Shown here piece after piece: positions 49,001 to 62,156 of a stretch of DNA of 64,000 bases. The DNA lies in the NCBI RefSeq assembly GCF_004027225.2, contig NC_044282.2:57492397-57556396 (forward strand), given 5' to 3'. The notes beneath the pieces are model-generated. The model made no database searches. It saw only the letters and a program-made list of their open reading frames with translations, and was not told the origin of the DNA. This DNA is from Strigops habroptila. Taxonomy: Eukaryota; Chordata; Aves; Psittaciformes; Psittacidae. A program made the translations under genes and the position numbers. Each line of letters opens with the position of its first letter. The stretch's first letter is position 1.

Positions 49001-51261
49001 CCCAACAGACCTGCACTGCATGTGTTGTGGCAGTGTGGAAGAGGCGAAGATTTTCTTTCTGAATCTTTGGTTAGAAGCTACAAATATGAGAACGGTGAAC
49101 AAATACATGCTACCAACTTCCAATGCCAGCTGTCTTTTCCCAGTGTGCAGGATGTCACCACTGCATGGTTTCTGTGATTGCTTCAGCAAGTAATTCATGA
49201 TATGAGAAAAGGTTTTAGGGGGACACTGGAAATGTACAAGACTCAGTCTTCTAAGTTTGGGAGGGCCTTGTGTAAGACAGAAAATAGGCGTGAATATACA
49301 TTGTTAAAGACAAATTTCAGAATCATTTAACTCATGTTCAAACAAAGAATATTTAATACGTGGTCTACCTCCTTAAAATGGATTTTATTTCACTACAGAT
49401 GAATACCAGCGGTGGTTACACTTCTATAAAGACAATAAATTTCAGAATTTGGGGGCTGCTGGGAAATGGGCACTCATAATTCTGATATTTATTGCTCCTT
49501 CTTAGGAAATTAACCCTGTAGAAAAGTCTCTCCTTCTGAACAATATCCTTAAGACATGTATCTTTGCATTTATTATTAGCAGGTGGCATCTGGGTCAAGA
49601 CCACAGGAGAAGAATTAGCAGGTGGTCTTGTGAGGTGACTTGTATCACTTCTGCTTTCTGCTTTTAAGAAGAAGTGAGGGAGGTTCAGGAGAACAGCTCC
49701 TACCAAGGAGGACCATGCCAACAGGAAGCAGTACCAGTGACTCAGTGGGTGGCACGCTCCTTGTCTGGGCTAGTGGTGCTCCCAGTTGTCACCCAAACTG
49801 GTGGTAGGAGGGTTTGGATGGTACAGAATAGCATATTTCAGAAAAGGGCACAGATAATAACCTGAGTTCTCATGATCCATTTGCCTCTAATTATGATTTT
49901 TAGTCTTTTTTCTATTAAGTTTTGGAACTGATAGTTCCTAGAATGAGCAGTTCACTGACAAAAACCTGATGAGTTTAACTAAAACAGTTTACTAGGCTAC
50001 ACTATGACAATATCCCTTTCTATTCAAGAGGCGTCTACTCTGTATCATGGCTACCTCTTTATTAGCAGCTAGATCTATGTTGGTGTAATACCAGATTGGC
50101 TACCTACCTCAAGGAGATCATGAACCAATCAGAGAAGGCACATATCACTGCATGGCTTGCAATGAGGTGAGCAAAAGGGTCTAGCAGCAGAAAAATCTGG
50201 GAAATTAAACAAAATGCAATTAAAAACCAGATAATTTATTTTTTTGAAACAACATTGCTAAGCGAGGATGGCAAACCTGAAATCTCTTTCCCAGATGAAT
50301 GCTAAGTCCAATGTGCTAAACAGAAGCCAGGTCACCTTTCCCTTTTCCTCTTCAACATGCGGTATAGAGAGCACCTGTACTCTAGCACTCTAAACCCATT
50401 AGTAACTCCAGGGAGACAGGATCTCCCAGGCTGAGCCTGGATAGAAGCCCAGTTTTACTCCCCAGAAAAGCACTTTAATCACCAACCTGTTACAGATACC
50501 AAAAGCCATCTCTACCACCCCGTACTCTGAGGATCCCCCATCTGTGTCTGTGTGTTAATTTTGCTCTAGAAGCACTGACCATCATGGGTCCCTGCAGGAA
50601 CATGTAGTCTGGGCTGAAGTGTGAGTAATTTTGAAATCTAAGAGAGGGTGTGTCCAAAATCAAAGTATTAATTAAACAAAGGGGTTTAGTTGTTGGAATT
50701 AACACCTCTGTTCCCCTCACCTCGTAGTGGCTCTGACCAGAAGTAATTTGCTACATTTGCATGGGACAGAACAAGGAAGCGGCCTCATTAGTCATGAACC
50801 TTAGCTGGAGGCTCCCAGGTTACAAAAATATCAGTGTTTTGGGGCAGAATTGCCCTTTCAGTTGCTTTGCAAAAAGTGGTTTGCTCCAAATCAGCCTGCT
50901 GGTTGACCTGCAAGAAGAACCTGGACTCCACCAAACCTCTACCTTCACCTAAGACAGACACCTGCCTGCTGTTACATCTTGCCTCTTGGGATGGATTAGC
51001 CCCAGCTGGCAGCATGGGTAGCAGATAGAGTGCTTTGAGTTTCCTTGGAAAGTTACTGGATTTATCAGGAGTGGCAGTAGGCTTACAATAGAGTTGCTCT
51101 GCATTCAGAAATAGCATTTCTACCTGTCAGGGGGAGGTTATATGCACAACACACTGGAAAAATAAAAATATACCCTTCAGATCCTCATTGAGAGCTCTTA
51201 CAAGGAGGAGATTATATTGAAGTGTGTCTTTTGCCTTACCGTTTTATTCACAAGGACTTCA
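46011..51261. other. Gene-free DNA, 5.2 kb
   Basis: No exon is recognised. Frames of about 100 codons at 48,872-49,198 occur on both strands over the same bases and look like chance. No repeat can be named, though 50,390-50,500 has weak MIR-like wording. Confidence 0.5.
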
Positions 51262-51602
51262 CTAATGGCCTTACAGTACTTAAAGGAGGCTTATAAGAAA
51301 GATAGGGACAGACTTCTTAGTAGGGCTTGTAGCAATAGGACAAGGAATTATGGTTTCAAACTAAAAGAGGGTAGATTCAGACTAGATATATGGAAGAAAT
51401 TTGTTACAATGAGAGTGGTGAAACACTGGTACAGGTTGCCCAGAGAAATTGTAGATGCCCCATTCAGGGTCAGGCTGGACGGGAGTCTGAGTAACTTTTA
51501 TCTAGTTGAAGACGTGCCTGTTCATTGCAGGGGAGTGGAGTAGATGGCCTTTAAAGGTCCCTTCCAACTCAAACTATTCTATGATTCTATAATTCTATAA
51601 TT
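51262..51602 (+). mobile_element. CR1 LINE 3' end with octamer-derived tail
   Basis: From GGCCTTACAGTACTTAAAGG to the tail CTATTCTATGATTCTATAATT the sequence follows the avian CR1 3' end closely. Landmarks are a TAGGACAAGGAATTATGG block, AAACTAAAAGAGGGTAGATT, GAGAGTGGTGAAACACTGG, CAGGTTGCCCAGAGAAAT, and GGCCTTTAAAGGTCCCTTCC just before the tail. It is 5'-truncated, about 340 bp, and moderately diverged (the tail octamers are partly ATTCTATA). The open frame at 51,217-51,543 reads through it in the phase that gives the familiar FKLKEGRFRLDI and VVKHW.RLPRE peptides seen in CR1-derived annotations; relative to the usual copies about six residues are missing before RVRLDG, an in-frame deletion. 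It is a dead copy. Confidence 0.93.
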
Positions 51603-54480
51603 GCTGCTGTAGACACAAATCCTTTGTGTTCACTGAAATCGCCACTTTAAAACAATGTAAATGAAAAAATAAGCAACAGAGAGGGATATTCCCGTGATTT
51701 CCAAGAGATGCCAAAACCTTTCCAGATCATTTCCTCTGTTGTGAAAAGACAGACCTCCAGGTAGCACAGATTTTCATAGATTCCTAGAAATCAGTGGAAG
51801 CATGGCAAGTCTACATCACAGCTGTGTATAGTAATGAATGAAATATTCCAAGAAACTCAGTGAAATACATTTAGCTAATGTAAATTAGATTGGATACCTC
51901 AACGTTGGTGCAAATGCAATGATTTATACTGGCCAAGGCTATGGGCCAAAGCTTTTATTATGCCTTTCTGCCATTAAAGATGCTCAAAAAAGAAATTCTT
52001 AAAAATAGAATTTTTCTTCTAGAGAAGAGTGAGTGTAGGGACAAAGCTGGCCAAACGGGTAGACCTTTACATGATCACAATGAAAAAAAAAAAAAAAAAG
52101 GGGAGAATTATTATGCTGGAACAGCTCCAAGATTTTTTTTAGTTCCAGAATGGAGATCTGGGATATTTTTGTTCACATCATGATAGTTTTTATCACGCGA
52201 TAATTTATAGGCCAGCTGATATCAGCATAATCAGAGTTTAGTATGATTTCTTCTTTTTGCTCAGCAGTGCTATATTTGTTGGCCTATTAGGTTTCATTTT
52301 AGTGAGGTGCAGCTTGAGCCAATGGAACATAACTTAGAAAAACTCCTGCGAACAGTGTCTCTCCATGCACTTTATACTCCCCCTCATGTTTTATATTCTC
52401 ATAATATATTAAAGGCTTCTAATGTCACCTTCCAGGAAATATCCAAATTTTGCTCATAAATAATTTTTAACAGTTTTGACTTTTCTGAATATTTGTGGGT
52501 TTTATTTTTTTAGTCCCACTTTGCTTCACAAACTGTTGAGTTCAGAGGCAAAGCCTGATTGACTGACCCACATTAGACATTTCACAACTGTCTAAGCATA
52601 GTTCAGATGTCACCAAACCCACTCAAGAGGCCTCTATGGAGTTCAGCAGGTTATCATTTTCCTACTGTTTGATTTGCTTCAGTAACTGCAAAGAAATTAG
52701 TTCCTGGCTAGACAGGAACTGGTAAAATGAAAGTGGTGCTGATAGAGGTGTTACAGACATGGACTTTTTTTTTCTTCTGTAAATTATATTTGTCCTGTCT
52801 TGTCTCAGTGTACTTTCTAAAGTCATTACTTGTTAATTGCTGCATTGGCTTTTCTTTTTTCTATAACATGTAGAAGTAATCACTTTTTCTAGAAGCTTTT
52901 TTCAGACATTTATTCTTTGCATTCACATATCTTTATTTTATGCTCTGCAATCAGCTTTCACTGAATATAGAGCTGGCCTGCTAACTCTCTTCCATGAAGC
53001 TACTCTTTCGTTGTTAGATATCAGTGCATTCATGCATTCACCTAGCACATAGAAGAAATAGATGTGAATTAAGACTACAGAGCTAAACACTGCTGAAGGC
53101 TGCCGAAAAAGAAAAACTAAATCCAAGTTGCACAAAAGATATCTATGTCAGAAATTTACACAGATCCTCTGGCCTCATTCATGGTACATTGAATTTGTCC
53201 CATAGCATGCCTATTATTATTTCAAAACATGTTTTCAGGGCTAGATTTAAACTAAGAATAGATACAGGCACAGTATAAAAGTCCCTTCATTATCTTGCTT
53301 ATATTTTCAACAAATTCCTGCTCAGACAATAAATAATCCAAAGTGGGATGAATTTTTCTCTCCTATGGAAATGTTTATGTCTGTATTTTGAACTTTTTTT
53401 TCTTGTAAAGGAGATAAAAATAATCAGACACAAAGTCCACTGTCTTTGAGTATATTAAGCCTTTTTACTGAGAAGAAAAAAAAAGATCAGTTCTTCAAGT
53501 TATAGCAAGAGTGTTTTTTGGTTTACTCTCATTAATTAATATTTGAAAAGAAAAACTGCTTTTAAACAACAAAAAAATCCATTATGTTTCTTTTTTAAAA
53601 ATGCCAAAGTATGGCAATGACTTTTGGAGTATGATCACTTCAAAATTTCAGGTGAAATTTAATTGAGAAATGTGGTGACACTGGCCCTTCCTGCAGAAAT
53701 TTTTGGCTGTTAGTGAATGAACTGGTTTTTAAAAGATTTATGAAAAACTTCTAAAGAATTCTATCAGAAGGCACCTGATCTTTAAACATGCAGGATTCAA
53801 GAATCAGAAAAATAATTTTTCCTCATTACTAGGAGTCACATTTGCTTTGACTGAAGTAAAACCCTTGATAGCACAGCATGCCTTGGCTTGTCCAGTCCAT
53901 TTCAATAGGGAAAATGAGTACATGATAGCTGTGTTGTAAGCTGTTTTGGCATCCCAAGTTTAACTTTTTGTTCTAAAGTCTCCTGGTTCAATTGTGGCTG
54001 TCTGTTACAGTGTTAGCTGTCACAGGGGCATCACCAGATGCTGGGAAAATACTCCTCTGTGTCAGGTTTATGTGTAGCTTGAGTTTGCCTCTAAAGCTGT
54101 GGCCAAGCAAACTTAAACTGATTCTCTTAAAGAAAAGTGTGATAGCAACTTATGTTTGTGAGTATGAAAAGCTTTGTTAAACAAGAGGAAGAGGTCAGGA
54201 AAAAAAATGCAAAGAAAGCAAAGCTGAAGAATGGAAAAGGTCCAGTCAAAAATGGCATGAGTTCACGCACTCTGGTGCCCCCGTGTGAGTGCCATCGGTT
54301 GCCAAAGGTCCCAAAAAGAGCAGCCTATGCCTGGTAGACCCCAATGAAAATGCCTAGGAGTCAGAACTCTGGTGTCTTTTGCATCCTGAGGACTGGCTTT
54401 GTGGAAAGTCTTCCCAAAGCAGTACTGATGTGGCAGAGCACAGGAGTCATATACTCTACAGTGTACCCTTGTAATGGTTG
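51603..54480. other. Gene-free DNA
   Basis: No exon is recognised. An A17 run lies at 52,083-52,099 and other A- or T-rich runs are scattered. Nothing else is identifiable. Confidence 0.5.
52083..52099. repeat. A17 homopolymer
   Basis: Seventeen A followed by GGGG. There is no sign of a retrocopy on its left. Confidence 0.85.
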
Positions 54481-54482
54481 AG

Positions 54483-54850
54483 TCAGAGAAATTAGAGATG
54501 GAAAATGCACTTAGGTCACTTAGTCCATTCCCCAACTGTTTAAAGGTTGCTCCCTACAATGTGTTCTTCATTGCTTTGTCTAGTCAGCTTCCCCCTTTTC
54601 CCTGGGGGGACCATTCCACATAGTAATAGACGTCGTCGTTAGGAAAATTTTCCTGATGTGCAGCCTAAATTTTCCTTGGCTCACATTCATCCCACTATTT
54701 CAGTTAAAACCTCCTAGTCAGCTCTTAACTTCTCTTCACCTCAGGCCCTTTTCTTCCGTCAGAGGAAACAAATGAGTCTCATCGAGTAAAGCCCTGTGTG
54801 TTTAAAAATAATGACAGCCTTACTTCCTACAAGTGATAGTCAATATAGAG
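54483..54850 (-). mobile_element. Old CR1 LINE 3' region
   Basis: The plus strand carries reverse-complement CR1 wording: CACTTAGTCCATTCCCCAAC near 54,517, TTCATTGCTTTGTCTAGTC near 54,567, GACCATTCCACATAGTAATAGA near 54,610, TAGGAAAATTTTCCTGATGTG near 54,640, and CAGCCTAAATTTTCCTTGGC near 54,661. The order runs inward from the 3' end. The tail is lost and the 5' side fades past about 54,850. Divergence places it among the older copies. Confidence 0.78.
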
Positions 54851-57800
54851 TTAACATAAAATGTTCAAATTGCCTTATTTTATACGGAAGAAATGAATAA
54901 GCCCTTGGAAGCTTTTATCACATGTTAGTTGGCATGGCTTGAAAAGTCCAACATCTACCACCACTTACTAAAACACATGGAGTCAGATCCCATCTGGAAC
55001 AGATCAAACTGCTCTGGCTGGTCAATTAAAGCTCAAAGTCCCATGGAAATTTTTATCACCTAAAGGCCTGTGAGTTCCCTTTCCAGTCAAGGTTAGGGAA
55101 TAGAGCCATATACCACTTCACTGGTGACATAGATCATGGACCGTGAGACACCAGACCAGTGTCACCAAGACTTTCATCACGTTGGAGAATCTGGAAGAAA
55201 CTGTGGGGTAGGCTTTCAGCACACAGATAGCCAAGTAAAGCTAAGAATTCAGAGTAGTCTCCTAGCAGAGCCACACGTGTATCTGATATTTTGATCCTGC
55301 TCGCAGGCAGAAGAAATGTCATTTTCTATTGACCCAAAATAAATGCTGTCAAAGATTTTGAGGAAGTGGATAAAGCAGCAATGCAGAGGAAAGAAAATGC
55401 TTCAATTAATTCTTGAACTACTGGCATGGTTTTAACATCTTAATAATATAAATATTAACAAGCAGTCTTTTTTTTCAGACTTTTTTCAGGGGCCTCTTGT
55501 TTTTGTTTTATGACAGAAACAATTTGTTGCCATTGCCATGAATCACCGAGTGCTTCAGCTGGCACAAATTCACATTTTTCTGTTCAAAATACATTTTGAA
55601 TGACAGTTATGAGCAGTAAAGCTCTTCACAAAGGCTGTTCCAATAAGATCTCTCTCTCTGAATAAAATGAGATTTCAGCCAAAGTTCAAGATAAATGAGA
55701 AATCCAGACTGAGCAGTAGACGGGAATGATGTGCATCAAATCAGATGTCAACATTATACCATGTACAGCAAGTGTCTGGGAACCACTTCCACAAGCAAAA
55801 GCAGTAGTGAGAAATTACTGTTTCTGCGCAGCTTATTTTAGAGAGAGAGTCTGCAGCAAAACCTAGCAAGAAGTTGTGGTATCCTTTTGTGTCTTCAATT
55901 TCTACATTGCTGAATTCCTCTTTGTTAAAAAGAAGATTTCAGTTTCATGATATGGCTTGCTTTTAATAATTCCTTGTGCTGGCATGATGTTTAAAATCCC
56001 CTTTCATGCTAAACTTTGCATGATGGCAGAAAAAAACCATAGTTTTTGCTCTGAAATATACAACTTGGGTGTAAAATAAATGGGGGCAGAGGGCAAACAG
56101 GATTATAGAGGAGCAAAAGGACAGCATCACTCAGGGCAGTGGTCCTGGCACACCCAAGAGGAAGGATGGAGTCTCATCCATTCATGTCATCTGAAAGCCT
56201 GGCCTAGAGTATGTCACTTTTACTTCCTTTAAGACCAGACCCTTGCATCTTACACCCTAACTCTTCATGGCCAAGTCAACAACAGAGCTTCAGCAATGTC
56301 TCTGTTAAGGGGAAAAAAACTCCAGGTAGGACATGACCAGAAGCTCCCGAGCAAACACAAGATATTGTGCCTTTTAATTCTCAGGCAGAGTTCTGTGAGA
56401 GCAAAGTCTCCAGGCTCAGCCATAGGTTGGGAAAACCCCTATGTTCAGGCTCATTCAGCTCTTGTGCACTTTAGGAGCAGTGTTGCCTGCCTCTGTTTCT
56501 CTGGCACAGTGGTCTCCAAACCCAGCTAGGGCGAGACAGACTCTGTATTTCTATTGCATCCTGTGGGTTATGTGAGCAGAGGGTTTCCCAACCCATGGGA
56601 TGGGTATGAAGTATGTGGCTTCCGTCACTGCCAGGGTGACAGATTTACCCTCTTCCAAACACAGCCATACCAGCACGACCGCTGTGCCTTGGGACAGGGA
56701 CAGCCATGGTCACAGGGCCACACTGGTGGCATAGTATCTTCTGCCCCATGACATCCAAAGTGTATCTCTCACCAAGCTGGCAGCTGTGCAGTCAGGATAT
56801 AGCCTTGTGGTTATGGGTGCAAACAATATCCTGACCCAGGTGTTCTGGCTAATTGCTCACGGACTGAAATAAATTGAACAGAAACCCAAAGGACTCTGCA
56901 AAATACTGTAGTGAAAGGCCTGGGAGGCAGCTGGAGGCACATAGGCAGCAAGGCTTTGTGGGCAGAGACGGGTATCCACAGGGGCATCTGGCAGAAGGTA
57001 CTTGCTTTATGTTTCCAGAGCTGTGCTGAATAACCATCTTGTCTGTGGGAAGGAACTCCTTTCCAGGCTCTGCATGCTACCAGCTTGCAGCTGGGCTAAC
57101 GTGAAGGAATGCTCTCCCTAGCAATGCTTCTTTATAAATTATTTTTACGTGGGGATTTGAGTGTCGTTACAGTGAATGCATGTACAAATACTGGAAGAAC
57201 AATGTGCACTAGAGAAAATAAAACGAAAAACCACCCAGCTTCCTATTTCTCCTGGGTAAACCTGCAATTTCTCCCACCTTCTTGAGTTGCAGTCTAATAC
57301 AATATTGTACAGCCTGGTGTCTCCTTAAATACTCCTGCTGGAGTAACAGAAACTGAGTACATCACTTATAAACCATGAAGTTGTTTATCTTCCAGTTCCG
57401 CATCCTGAGGATTTAAATCTCTGGGAGAAGGGAATGATCTGGGTGTCCCTCTGGGTGCTCTCTGGCACAGGATAACTCCTGGCATAGGGCTGGAGCTGAA
57501 TATTTTGCAGGGGTGTCCAGTTTTACCATCATTCCTGTTCTGAGCTTGCAGTTCCCCTGTTCCAGCTCCTCACACACATATTAGGGCTCAAATAAATGTG
57601 ATATATCGATGCTTCACCACTTTGAAATGAACTGCAATTACCAAACAGAGGATTTGTTTTATTTATCTCCAACCGTCTAGAAGAGTCTGGCTTAAACTAG
57701 TTGCCTATAACAGGTGAGAGGGATGGACACTGCCAGAAGTCAAATGCCTTCCTATTTATTTTAAATACCTTTCCTAGGCTGGGATTACTGACACGCTGAA

Positions 57801-57952
57801 AGCCCTTTCCTCCCGGTAGTTCTACAGAAACCTACAAAGCTAAGTTTTAGATCATTAGGGTGTGGTGACTTGAAACCCACCCTCAACACTTGTTTATAAA
57901 GCAGTTGTGAAACATGAGCTCATTCTGTTTAGGATTTTGACGGGTTGTGATG
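54851..57952. other. Gene-free DNA
   Basis: No exon is recognised. The GC content rises modestly between 56,100 and 57,100, with several short frames on both strands, none with support. Confidence 0.5.
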
Positions 57953-58505
57953 ATCATAGAATCATAGAATGGTTTGGGTTGGAAAGGACCTTAAGATCAT
58001 CTAGTTCCAACCCCCCTGCCATGGGCAGGGACACCTCGCACTAAACCATGTGGCCCAAGGCTCTGTCCCACCTGGCCTTGAACACCGCCAGGGATGGAGC
58101 ATTCACAACTTGGGCAACCTGTTCCAGCACCTCACCACCCTCACAGTAAAGAACTTCTTCCTTATATCTAACCTGAACTTCCCCTGTTTAAGTTCAAACC
58201 CATTACCCCTTGTCCTATCACTACAGTCCCTAAAGAAGAGTCCCTCTCCAGCATCCTTATAGGCCCCCTTCACATACTGGAAGGCTGCTCTGAGGTCTCC
58301 ACACAGCTTCTCTTCTCCAGGCTGAACAGCCCCAACTCTCTCAGCCTGTCCTCATATGGGAGGTGCTGAAGCCCCTTTATCATCCTCATGGCCCTCCTCT
58401 GGACTTGCTCCAACAGCTCCATGTCCTTTTTATGTTGAGGACACCAGAACTGCACACAGTACTCCAAGTGGGGTCTCACAAGAACAGAGTAGAGGGGCAG
58501 GATTA
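57953..58505 (-). mobile_element. Young CR1 LINE 3' end, about 550 bp
   Basis: This is the best-preserved repeat in the window. The plus strand begins with the reverse complement of the CR1 tail (ATCATAGAATCATAGAATGG), then TTTGGGTTGGAAAGGACCTT, CCATGGGCAGGGACACCTCG, GGCAACCTGTTCCAGCACCT, CCTTGTCCTATCACTACAGT, and AGGCTGAACAGCCCCAACTC, all close to the avian CR1 consensus. It ends abruptly near AGAGGGGCAGGATTA, so it is 5'-truncated, as most CR1 copies are. The 3' half of the reverse-transcriptase frame and the 3' UTR are included. Low divergence makes it the most recent transposition event visible here. Similar copies are typical of neoavian genomes, though galliform CR1 is close too. Confidence 0.97.
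58270..58479 (-). pseudogene. Relic of CR1 reverse-transcriptase C-terminus
   Basis: Within the CR1 copy, 69 codons remain open on the minus strand. They read [32 protein letters not shown] and [16 protein letters not shown], the well-known C-terminal thumb-side region of the CR1 ORF2 protein. The copy is 5'-truncated and frame-broken beyond this, so no protein is expected. It is listed only because it is a genuine coding relic and not a chance frame. Confidence 0.9.
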
Positions 58506-61500
58506 CCTATGCTGACTCTAAGGATAACAATCTGGCCTCTAGACTTCAAATTTTGCTCATCCAGAGTGTTTTGGGTTTCTTCAGTAGAAAACTAAAGATA
58601 CGTCTGTCAATTATAAAATAAATCTTGCCCTACAAATTTCTGCTTTCAAAAATAACAAGGCTGTAGAAGAGGAGGGAGAAGGAGAGACTGAAGATGTCCC
58701 AAGAGAGAAGGCCAGCAGGGGATTTTTAGTAATTTAAGAGCCACTGGACCATCAGCCCATGAGGTTATTTCTACACAGGACTTTGAACATGCACCAAGAC
58801 ATTATACCTGTCAGCCCCTCGTTCTCTGAGTTGAATCAAAATGAGTAACATAGAAAGAAAGTCTCTTGAACTGTTTACCATGGGTTATGAGGCTCTGTTG
58901 CATCAGAGTAACCTGGACACGATTTCTCTGCAGGTGCTGGGAACACGGTGCAGGGATGGTGCCAGCTGCACTGGGGTTTCTGTCCTTCCTCAGCTGCTTT
59001 AGGAGACTTTTGTTTGTGAGCTGCACTCCGGCTTTGGGCTGGCAGAGTAGCATGTGTTCAGCAGTGGCTCAGCAATGCGAGTAATGCTGCTAAGCAAGCA
59101 GAAAGTGGCAGCAGGGCTGGTAGCGCCAAGCTGTATTTGGATGGTTGCAGATGAAAGCCAAGAAGAGCAAACAAAACCTGAGACAGAGACAGCCTTCTTG
59201 CCAGTGAAGTAATGCAGTCAGAGCAGCCACTTGTTTCTTGCAGTGCTGAAGTGGTTCAATTAAGTTGAAGGAGTAAAATAATTCCTAAGGCACGTGAGCC
59301 TATTGAATGCCCTGAGTAGAGAATAAGGCACTTTACTGAATGAGATGCTTGTGGGCAGGACCCCTCTTTAGAGAGCAGTGAAGCCCTTTTGTGCCATGAT
59401 GAGGCTGCCCAGGCACACCTGAGCTGAGTTTTCACCGGCAGGCTCAGGCTGTGCTCACAGACCTCAGCAAGGGCTGTAGAAAACCCGCGCATGTGACTTT
59501 GCAGAAGCAGACCCTGTGGCTGCAGCACTAGCAGAGCCTTGGCCAGGCTCAGGCTGGCTCAGGGCAGTTGGGACTGATGTGCTAGCTCTGGCAGGACCTT
59601 ACCTACAGACAGCCTCTCTCTGTCTTGCAGGATCCGGAGCCAGTTGCTGTGCCCATGTGAGAGCCAGCAGCGGTTACCAAGTCAATCTGAAAGTTGCTAG
59701 TTCTGGCTATGGGCTCTGGTCATGCTCTGTTGTTGGGATGCCGCAGGACCAGACAGTTCAGAGTCTAGACTGCGAGGGTGTTTAGCATCTAATATCTTTG
59801 GCTGTGGGACCACAGAAACCTTGTTCCTTTAGGAAGAGGCTCAGGAGTAGCGCTTTTCCCTCCCTGCCAGCTGGATCACATTCATGGCATCTTTGAGAAA
59901 GAAGAGCACTGCCTTCGCAGCTGAATATCTAATGCTACAGGCAATGTTTTCAGGCTTCTTCTGGATTTGTATGCCATGGAAACTGTTCCCAAATCCCTTA
60001 GACACCTAAATAACGCCAGCTCTAACCTTGGTTGATAAAGCACCAGCAGCTGCACAGAAGATTTTCTGAATTTATCTGTACAGAGGAATATGGTTGCATG
60101 TCTTGCACCGATCCAGAGAACTCCACTGAGATTTTCATCAGCATTGGGCCATGAAGCATTACTGTTCAAGCCAACAGGATAAATCAAGTAAAACTTTCAA
60201 GCGTGGGAGAATATGCTATTTATTTACTACCATGTTAAACTGAAAGAGGGAAAAATGGGTAAAAATGAAAATATATATTTATTTTTTTTTAAACTATGGA
60301 GCTTTACCCTTGCTTTCCTGTCCTATATTTTGTAATTAAAGGAGGAAAAGTGATAAACTTTTCTTTAGTCTTGCTTTTTTACTCTATGGAAACTATAATA
60401 GTCAAACCAAAAGCCAAACTGCTTTTGAGACACTCCTTTTATCTCATTTTGTTGAAACACATCAAACTAAAAGGTAGTGTAGGCCATCTATGAAATGTCT
60501 TTCTTTTCACCTTTTTTACTAAACACATCAAAAGAATAAAAATCTGATTCAGTCCTAGAAGAAAACATGATCGAACAGGACAATTGCTTTGTCTTTCAGG
60601 CAAAGACAAAAAATTATGGATAGGTTTATATATAAATATATATACAGTTACCAAAACCTCAAATTCAAATACATCTGAGCTTTGGGGAAGTTTGTATATT
60701 AATTCAATCTTTGTGGCTTAGGCTCATCTGTAACAGAAATATTTGCAAATAGACAGAATACTTCCTCTTTAATCTTATCTAGAGATCTGTCTGTTTGCCT
60801 GGGTTTTTCCTAGAGATGGCCTCAGATCATGATATCTGAGGGCTGCATGGCTAAATTAAGGCGAGATCATACCCAGCTTCACAGAGGCCTTTATTTTCTC
60901 TTGTTTGCCAGGAGCATTTGTTTCATTTTAATTCATTGGGATGAAAGGCAGAGCAGCCACATAGCCTGGCTCAGCCTCTACTGGTCCTGTGCTTGGCCCA
61001 TATTTGGGAAAATACCTTATTTTGACTGATGGTTATTTGCTCTATGGGCAGACTGTGGCTGAGATGCACAAAATGTCTCTGTAAGAGCTGTGAGTCTTCT
61101 TTCCTGGGGCTCTTCCAGAGCACCAAGCACATCCCAACCTTCAACTCCCAGCTTTGGCTCCTCTGCCAGGCCAGGCAGCGTCCAAGGGTACCTCACTAGC
61201 TACTCTTCAGGTCATACGTATCAGAGGGGCGAGTCCTGGATTCATGCCCAAGAGCTCTTTCCCCATCCACAAAGAGGATTGTTTGAGGTTTCCCACTTTC
61301 AATGCCACCTTTAGGCAAGCCGCTACAGCTTGGTAATAGGGAAAAGGTAGTGAAATGTCAGGATCTATCTGCGTGTGCCTGAATAATTGCTGCAAATTAG
61401 CTTGGCCCATTTATGCCCTTGAAGAACCCTAGGCATCACTGGCAAGTAAAACAGATATGCCCCAGCTGAGTGCCTTTGGTTCATGCTCTCTCAGTGGACA

Positions 61501-61904
61501 AGACACAGATGAGGCTGTTTGGAAACTGTTCAGACCACGTACTGCTTAGACAACTACCCTGCATTGTATTTTGAACGATTTATCATGGCTCTTACCTGTG
61601 TCAGTAATTACAATTACTTCTGAGATTTAGTGCACCGGAAAGGGCTCCAACTTTAACAGAGCTGTGCCATGCAGCATGAATGGAGCAAAATAGGAGGTTT
61701 TTTTAGAGTTTTATTGTGTTCTTTCCTGTTTGTGTCCCCCCACATTGCTCAGAAGGGTTTTGTCACCCCCTTGAGCATTTTCTCATGGGTAACTTCTCAC
61801 CACTTCAGATTATCACATTGTCTATGTGAGACCTCAGCGACCGCTACCAGTACTCATGTGGTTAATGGGTGAGAGGAGGGGAGCAAGCACATCTGAAAGG
61901 AATG
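58506..61904. other. Gene-free DNA between CR1 and the terminal gene
   Basis: No exon is recognised. GC content rises around 59,400-59,720 and 61,080-61,320, where short frames occur on both strands. Downstream of the minus-strand gene this is its 3' flank. Confidence 0.5.
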
Positions 61905-62156
61905 CAAGAAATAATATAAACAATTTTATTAACGAGACCACAAAACTGTTTGTTTAATATATGCATCCGTTTACAAAGAGCAAATAAACAAAAAAACCCA
62001 CCAAGCCACCGGGGAGACGTGGTCGGTGACAGAGAGCACAGCAAACTGGCACAGATCATATGGGTAGGTTTGGGTAGAGTCCCTTTCTTCTGCCATCGGC
62101 TGTGCCCAGCTGACATCAACCCCTATGAGCAGGGTGAGCCAGTGCAGAGCCCAGCA
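61905..62156 (-). other. 3' UTR of the terminal minus-strand gene
   Basis: The segment lies between the stop codon (62,157-62,159) and a polyadenylation signal. It includes T-rich stretches on the minus strand and an ATATTAAAC stretch. The cleavage point is inferred 15-25 bases beyond the signal, near 61,905; the sequence beyond is C/T-rich. The assignment depends on the reality of the coding exon. Confidence 0.45.
61925..61930 (-). promoter_or_regulatory. AATAAA polyadenylation signal
   Basis: TTTATT on the plus strand gives AATAAA on the minus strand, in the context GTTAATAAAATTG, about 230 bases after the stop codon of the terminal exon. The spacing to a downstream C/T-rich stretch fits a normal vertebrate polyadenylation site. 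Confidence 0.5.

Noticed and set aside
54152..54337. Lysine-rich frame resembling a nuclear-protein fragment
   Set aside because: The Lys run comes from A-rich DNA. No conserved motif and no exon borders.
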